Source: Maribellus sp. CM-23 (GTDB taxonomy: Bacteria; Bacteroidota; Bacteroidia; Bacteroidales; Prolixibacteraceae). Taken from it: a stretch of DNA of 64,000 nucleotides. The translations under genes were made by a program, and so were the position numbers. Location: assembly GCF_021354595.1 (NCBI RefSeq), contig NZ_JADWYJ010000004.1:310001-374000 (forward strand), in the 5' to 3' direction. A model generated the notes under the pieces. That model made no database searches, was not told the DNA's origin, and saw only the letters and a program-made list of their open reading frames with translations. How positions within the stretch are numbered: position 1 is the first letter of the stretch; every line of letters begins with the position of its first letter. Positions 59,546 to 64,000 of the stretch are shown piece by piece.

Positions 59546-60087
59546 GAACACTTTCGGAACACATATTAGACATTGTTCAGAATTCGGTAAGTGCGGGGGC
59601 AACCTTGATTGAAATCATAGTTGTTGAAAACAAAAAAAAGGACATTTGTTCGTTGACTATCAACGACAACGGTTGCGGGATGGATGCAGAAACGCTCAGC
59701 CGTGCAACCGATCCGTTCTTTACATCGCGGAAAACCCGAAAGGTGGGTCTCGGCTTGCCTTTACTGAAACAAAATGCCGAAGCAGCCGGAGGATCTTTCA
59801 AACTGGAATCGCAGCCGGAAAAAGGAACCCGACTGGTGGCTGTTTTTCAGCGGTCGAACTTCGACAGACCTCCGCTGGGAGATATCTGGAATACTTTGTA
59901 CCTGATGCTGCTGAGTTATGACAAAGGAGACCTGATTTACTCGCATCAGACAGAAAAAGGCACGTTCAGTTTCAGTTTTAAGGAGCTAAAAGAAATTGTC
60001 GGAGATGTTTCTTTTCAGCAAAAGGAAATACGGGAAGGAATAATAGAATACATAAAAACCAACCTCAGCGATATTGGGGCTAGATAA
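59542..60087 (+). CDS. HATPase domain protein of the hydrogenase operon
   Basis: 181 residues. GHKL ATPase: N-box ILDIVQNSVSAGATLIEIIV, G1 NDNGCGMDAETLSRATDPFF, G2 VGLGLPLLKQNAEAAGGSF. It resembles the catalytic domain of a histidine kinase without a dimerisation helix, followed by a C-terminal region (about 115-181) that is not recognised. Either an ATP-dependent regulator or a kinase half. It overlaps the PHP gene by 4 bases and precedes the [2Fe-2S] protein by 26. Confidence 0.85.
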   Translation: MRTLSEHILDIVQNSVSAGATLIEIIVVENKKKDICSLTINDNGCGMDAETLSRATDPFFTSRKTRKVGLGLPLLKQNAEAAGGSFKLESQPEKGTRLVAVFQRSNFDRPPLGDIWNTLYLMLLSYDKGDLIYSHQTEKGTFSFSFKELKEIVGDVSFQQKEIREGIIEYIKTNLSDIGAR

Positions 60088-60113
60088 CAGAACACAAATT
60101 TAAAAAAATCAAT

Positions 60114-60509
60114 ATGGGAAAAATCAAATCACTGGCTGACCTCCGCAAAATGAAAGAAGAGGTGCAGACAAAAATAAAACTTCGGGAAACCAGCAATCAC
60201 CCCGAGCAGGTGGTGCAGGTGAAGGTAGGAATGGCAACATGCGGCATTGCTTCCGGAGCAAAAGAAACGATGAAGTTTTTTATTGAAGAACTGGAACAGG
60301 AAGCCATTGATGCCGTTGTTACACAAACCGGCTGTATGGGCTATTGTTACGCAGAACCTACGGTTGAAGTAACGCTTCCGAAAAAAGATCCGGTGGTGTT
60401 TGGTCACGTGGATAAGGAAAAAGTGCACGAAATCATCAATAGTTACATCAAACGAGGTGAACTGATCGACGGTATTATCCCGGTAAATTTTAAAACCATT
60501 GACGATTAA
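60114..60509 (+). CDS. Thioredoxin-like [2Fe-2S] ferredoxin protein
   Basis: 131 residues. The C-terminal part is a thioredoxin-like ferredoxin with ATCGIASGAKE and VVTQTGCMGYCYAEP, giving three Cys (43, 74, 78) where NuoE-type domains have four. The first 30 residues are helical and basic. It is related to the TM1420-type proteins of Thermotoga hydrogenase loci. It is not HydC, which would be about 160 residues with a longer NuoE domain. Probably an electron carrier for the hydrogenase or its sensor. Confidence 0.85.
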   Translation: MGKIKSLADLRKMKEEVQTKIKLRETSNHPEQVVQVKVGMATCGIASGAKETMKFFIEELEQEAIDAVVTQTGCMGYCYAEPTVEVTLPKKDPVVFGHVDKEKVHEIINSYIKRGELIDGIIPVNFKTIDD

Positions 60510-60526
60510 AACTATACAATCTAACT

Positions 60527-62320
60527 ATGACCGATTACAAAATGCATTTGCTGATCTGTGGCGGTACCGGATGTAAAGCCTCGGAAAGCGATGAGATAAA
60601 GAACAGACTAAATCAGTTTATTGAGAAACACGGACTGGAAGACGAGGTGCAGGTGGTGATGACCGGTTGCTTTGGTTTTTGCGAAAAGGGCCCGATCGTA
60701 AAAGTGCTGCCCGATAATACTTTCTATGTCCAGGTAAAACCTTCGGATGCGGAAGAGATCATTAAAGAGCACGTGGTAAAAGGACGCCCTGTTCCGCGCT
60801 TGCTGTATACCGATCCGAAATCGGAAAAACACGTCAGCGATTCGAAAGGCATGGACTTCTACAAAAAGCAGATCCGTGTTGCCTTGCGGAACTGTGGTTT
60901 TATCAACCCTGAGAACATCGACGAGTGCATTGCCCGCGATGGCTACCAGGCCTTGGGGAAATGCCTGACCGAGATGACGCCCGGGGAAGCAATAAAGGAA
61001 GTGAAAGACTCCGGACTTCGCGGACGCGGGGGCGGTGGTTTTCCTACCGGTTTGAAATGGGAAATTACCCGAAATGTTGAGAACGATCAGAAATACGTGG
61101 TTTGTAACGCCGATGAGGGAGACCCCGGCGCTTTTATGGACCGCTCGATTTTGGAAGGCGACCCGCATTCAGTGATTGAAGCCATGGCCATTTGTGGCTA
61201 CTGCATCGGTGCCGATACCGGGCTGGTGTATATCCGGGCCGAATATCCGCTGGCCATTCAGCGTTTGAAAGTGGCGATCCGGCAGGCAGAAGAATATGGC
61301 CTGTTGGGAGATGATATCCTGGGAACCGGCTTTAATTTCAGGATTGAATTGCGTTACGGAGCCGGAGCTTTTGTATGTGGCGAGGAAACGGCGCTGATCC
61401 ATTCGATGGAAGGACTGCGTGGTGAACCTACTTTTAAACCGCCATTTCCGTCGGTGTCAGGCTATATGGGGAAACCTACCAACGTTAACAACGTGGAAAC
61501 GCTGGCCAACATCCCGGTGATCATTAACAAGGGAGCAGCCTGGTTTAGCAGCATTGGTACCGAAAAATCAAAAGGAACAAAGGTTTTTGCACTGGCAGGT
61601 AAAATCAACAACGTGGGGCTGATCGAAGTTCCGATGGGAACAACGCTTCGCGAGGTTATTTACGACATTGGCGGCGGAATTAAAGATGGAAAAGAATTCA
61701 AAGCCGTTCAAACCGGTGGCCCGTCAGGTGGGTGCTTAACCAAAGAACACCTGGATATTCCGATTGATTACGACAACCTGCTGGCTGTTGGATCGATGAT
61801 GGGATCGGGCGGTATGATTGTGATGGATGAAGACGATTGCATGGTTTCCATTGCCAAATTCTACCTCGATTTCACGCTGGAAGAATCCTGCGGGAAATGT
61901 ACGCCCTGCCGTGTCGGGAACAAGCGTTTGTACGAAATTCTGGATAAAATCACCCAGGGGAAAGGAGAGGCCGAGGACATCGAAAGGCTGAAAGAACTAA
62001 GTGTTGTGATCAAAGACACTGCTTTGTGTGGTCTGGGACAAACATCGCCCAACCCGGTTCTTTCCACCATCAGCAATTTTGAAAATGAATACCTGGCGCA
62101 TGTTGTAGACGGTAAATGTCCGGCAGGCCAGTGTAAGTCGCTGTTGCGTTACGATATTCTGGAAGAAATGTGTACGGGTTGTACGCTGTGTTTCCGTAAC
62201 TGCCCCGTGGGGGCCATCACAGGCGAACGCAGGCAGCCGCATTACATCGATCAGTCGCTGTGTATCAAATGTGGTGTTTGTTACGAAAAGTGCAAGTTTA
62301 ACGCAGTCATTCTAACTTAA
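60527..62320 (+). CDS. hydB: NADH-binding hydrogenase subunit HydB (NuoF-like)
   Basis: 597 residues. An N-terminal [2Fe-2S] thioredoxin-like domain (Cys11, 16, 48, 52) is followed by the NuoF domain: GLRGRGGGGFPTGLKWE for FMN and NADH, ADEGDPGAFMDR, and the N3-cluster region EESCGKCTPCRVG plus LCGLGQTSPNP. The C-terminus adds two [4Fe-4S] motifs (CTGCTLCFRNC and CIKCGVCYEKC). This is the HydB architecture of electron-bifurcating or NAD-linked [FeFe]-hydrogenases, which passes electrons between NAD(H) and the HydA chain. It is 16 bases before hydA. Confidence 0.95.
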   Translation: MTDYKMHLLICGGTGCKASESDEIKNRLNQFIEKHGLEDEVQVVMTGCFGFCEKGPIVKVLPDNTFYVQVKPSDAEEIIKEHVVKGRPVPRLLYTDPKSEKHVSDSKGMDFYKKQIRVALRNCGFINPENIDECIARDGYQALGKCLTEMTPGEAIKEVKDSGLRGRGGGGFPTGLKWEITRNVENDQKYVVCNADEGDPGAFMDRSILEGDPHSVIEAMAICGYCIGADTGLVYIRAEYPLAIQRLKVAIRQAEEYGLLGDDILGTGFNFRIELRYGAGAFVCGEETALIHSMEGLRGEPTFKPPFPSVSGYMGKPTNVNNVETLANIPVIINKGAAWFSSIGTEKSKGTKVFALAGKINNVGLIEVPMGTTLREVIYDIGGGIKDGKEFKAVQTGGPSGGCLTKEHLDIPIDYDNLLAVGSMMGSGGMIVMDEDDCMVSIAKFYLDFTLEESCGKCTPCRVGNKRLYEILDKITQGKGEAEDIERLKELSVVIKDTALCGLGQTSPNPVLSTISNFENEYLAHVVDGKCPAGQCKSLLRYDILEEMCTGCTLCFRNCPVGAITGERRQPHYIDQSLCIKCGVCYEKCKFNAVILT

Positions 62321-62336
62321 TCAGGAGCTAAACAAT

Positions 62337-64000
62337 ATGGATACAATCAATCTTACAATCGATCATAAACCTGTGGTGGTGAAAAAAGGCACCACTATTT
62401 TGGAGGCGGCGTCGGGCATCGGCATCGATATTCCTACGCTTTGCCATATGAAACTGGAAGATCTGAATATTGAAAACAAACCCGGAGGCTGCCGTATTTG
62501 TGTGGTAGAGGTAAACGGTCGTCGGAACCTGGCGCCGGCCTGCTGCACCGAGGCAAACGACGGAATGGAAGTGAATACCCACTCGATGCGCGTAATCAAT
62601 GCGCGCCGCACGGTTATGGAACTCATTCTTTCCGATCACCCGTTTGATTGCCTGGTTTGTGCGAAATCGGGAAACTGCGACTTGCAGGACATGGCGCACC
62701 GCCTTGGTATTCGCGAAATTCATTACAAAGGCGAACAGTCGACCTACCGCGAAGACACTTCTCCGGCGATTATTCGTGAAGTAGATAAATGTATCATGTG
62801 CCGCCGTTGCGAAACCATGTGTAACGAAGTGCAGACCGTGGGGGTTCTCTCTGCGATCAACCGTGGTTTTCAGTCGGTAGTTTCGCCGGCATTTGAGATG
62901 AATCTCGATCACTCGGTTTGTACTTACTGCGGACAATGTGTGGCAGTTTGTCCGACCGGCGCGCTCACCGAAGTAGACGAAACAGGAAAAGTGATTCGCG
63001 CACTTTCTGATCCGACCAAAACCGTGATTGTGCAAACAGCTCCGGCGGTACGTGCTGCACTGGGCGAGGAGTTTGGAATGGAAGCCGGAACACTGGTAAC
63101 CGGGAAACTGGTAGCCGCCCTGAAACGACTTGGTTTTGATTATGTTTTTGATACCGACTTTGCAGCCGACCTTACCATTATGGAAGAAGGTACTGAATTG
63201 CTGAGCAGGCTTCAAAAACACCTTGACGGAGATAAAGACGTAAAATTGCCGATCCTGACTTCGTGTTGCCCGGCCTGGGTGAAATTCTTTGAACATCAGT
63301 TCCCCGAAATGAAGGACATTCCTTCTACCGCCCGCTCGCCGCAGCAAATGTTTGGTGCCATTGCCAAAACGTATTTGGCCGATAAACTGGGTGTTAAACG
63401 CGAAGATTTGGTGGTGGTTTCCATTATGCCGTGCGTAGCTAAAAAGTATGAATGCGGGCGCGACGAATTCAAAACCAATGATAATCCGGATGTGGATTAT
63501 GCGATTACAACCCGGGAACTGGGAGCTTTGATCAAATTATCGAGCATCGATTTTAAAGCCTTGCCAAACGAGGACTTTGATCATCCGCTGGGCGAATCGA
63601 GTGGTGCCGGTGTTATTTTTGGTACTACCGGAGGTGTGATTGAAGCGGCAGTTCGTACAGCTTATGAGGTGCACACCCAAAAAGAGCTTCCGCGCCTCGA
63701 TTTTGACGAGTTACGCGGTATGGAAGGTATTCGCGAAGCCACGATCGATTTTAACGGTTTACCCATCAAAATTGGTATTGCGCACGGACTGGGAAATGCA
63801 CGCAAACTGCTGGAAGATATTCAGGCAGGGAAAAGTGAGTTCCACGCCATTGAAATTATGAGTTGCCCCGGTGGATGTATTGGTGGCGGCGGTCAGCCCT
63901 ACCATCATGGAAATGCCGATGTGTTGAAAAAACGCCAGATGGCTCTCTATACCGAAGACCGGAACAAAGTCATCCGCAAGTCACACGAGAATCCATACAT
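62337..64000 (+). CDS. hydA: Catalytic [FeFe]-hydrogenase subunit HydA (3'-truncated)
   Basis: 554 codons visible and still open at the window end. The ATG at 62337 follows AGGAG. Plant-type [2Fe-2S] domain (Cys36, 52, 55, 69 or 70), a His/Cys cluster around DHPFDCLVCAKSGNCDLQD, two [4Fe-4S] motifs (CIMCRRCETMC and CTYCGQCVAVC), then the H-cluster domain. The loops are intact: L1 TSCCPAW (308-314), L2 MPCVAKKYE (364-372), L3 EIMSCPGGCIGGGG (506-519). It makes or oxidises H2 in the cytosol. The maturases HydE/F/G are not in the window. The group is the NAD-linked, A3-like type with HydB beside it. Confidence 0.95.
   Translation, partial: MDTINLTIDHKPVVVKKGTTILEAASGIGIDIPTLCHMKLEDLNIENKPGGCRICVVEVNGRRNLAPACCTEANDGMEVNTHSMRVINARRTVMELILSDHPFDCLVCAKSGNCDLQDMAHRLGIREIHYKGEQSTYREDTSPAIIREVDKCIMCRRCETMCNEVQTVGVLSAINRGFQSVVSPAFEMNLDHSVCTYCGQCVAVCPTGALTEVDETGKVIRALSDPTKTVIVQTAPAVRAALGEEFGMEAGTLVTGKLVAALKRLGFDYVFDTDFAADLTIMEEGTELLSRLQKHLDGDKDVKLPILTSCCPAWVKFFEHQFPEMKDIPSTARSPQQMFGAIAKTYLADKLGVKREDLVVVSIMPCVAKKYECGRDEFKTNDNPDVDYAITTRELGALIKLSSIDFKALPNEDFDHPLGESSGAGVIFGTTGGVIEAAVRTAYEVHTQKELPRLDFDELRGMEGIREATIDFNGLPIKIGIAHGLGNARKLLEDIQAGKSEFHAIEIMSCPGGCIGGGGQPYHHGNADVLKKRQMALYTEDRNKVIRKSHENPY

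Noticed and set aside
62328-63347. 339-codon open frame on - strand
   Set aside because: It lies fully antisense to hydA, whose + frame carries all cluster motifs; the translated product has no recognisable domain.

Overview
The window is a stretch of a Bacteroidota chromosome, most likely class Bacteroidia and near the Marinilabiliales/Prolixibacteraceae. The evidence is the Bacteroidota-type fused ribosomal super-operon, a type IX secretion (T9SS) C-terminal sorting domain, a PorE-like OmpA lipoprotein, gliding-type GldF/GldG sequence, SusC-like plug sequence, a GH2 beta-galactosidase, and TAnnTTTG-type -7 promoter elements. The family-level placement is inference. No rRNA, tRNA, CRISPR array, insertion sequence or prophage was seen.

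Layout. (1) Positions 1-16757: a str-S10-spc-alpha ribosomal protein run, all on + strand, from a truncated rpsG through fusA, rpsJ, rplC to rpmD, rplO, secY, infA, rpmJ, rpsM, rpsK, rpsD, rpoA and rplQ, closed by an intrinsic terminator. The methionine aminopeptidase gene (map) often found between secY and infA is absent, and two spacers (rpmD-rplO and infA-rpmJ) carry hairpins without U-tracts. (2) 16874-26100: an OmpA lipoprotein, a Tat-exported TIM-barrel protein, rarA, a pentapeptide-repeat protein, a T9SS cargo protein, and a Crp-type regulator followed by a cupin gene; a perfect TTGAT-N4-ATCAA box lies between the last two. A large TPR protein follows. (3) 26114-46861: mixed housekeeping and envelope genes: tag, a C1B peptidase, a beta-barrel protein, a GT2 glycosyltransferase, a stand-alone TonB plug, an S9 peptidase, a saccharopine-dehydrogenase-like enzyme, a REC-histidine kinase with its NarL-type regulator, surE, lpxB, a gldF-gldG fusion, dnaN, a DnaQ-like exonuclease, a FAH-family enzyme and a thioesterase. 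(4) 46987-53920: a GH2 beta-galactosidase, the PorE-like protein and a small CRD-domain protein. (5) 54045-64000: a [FeFe]-hydrogenase locus, cut by the window end.

The hydrogenase locus is the most interesting part. The + strand operon reads DRTGG protein, HATPase, ferredoxin/H-domain protein (sensory-hydrogenase type), second DRTGG protein, PHP phosphoesterase, HATPase, [2Fe-2S] protein, hydB (NuoF-like) and hydA (catalytic [FeFe] subunit, 3' end missing). Divergently from it run a PAS protein and a SpoIIE-type phosphatase. In Firmicutes and Thermotogae the PAS domain and its characteristic C-terminal tail usually form the end of the sensory hydrogenase polypeptide. Here they sit in a separate gene on the other strand, so the sensor appears split into two proteins. 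The HydC (NuoE-like) subunit expected for an NAD-linked trimer is not in the visible part. The genes together suggest fermentative H2 metabolism linked to NAD(H), with a redox or H2-responsive phosphorylation/dephosphorylation circuit built from PAS, SpoIIE phosphatase and HATPase proteins.
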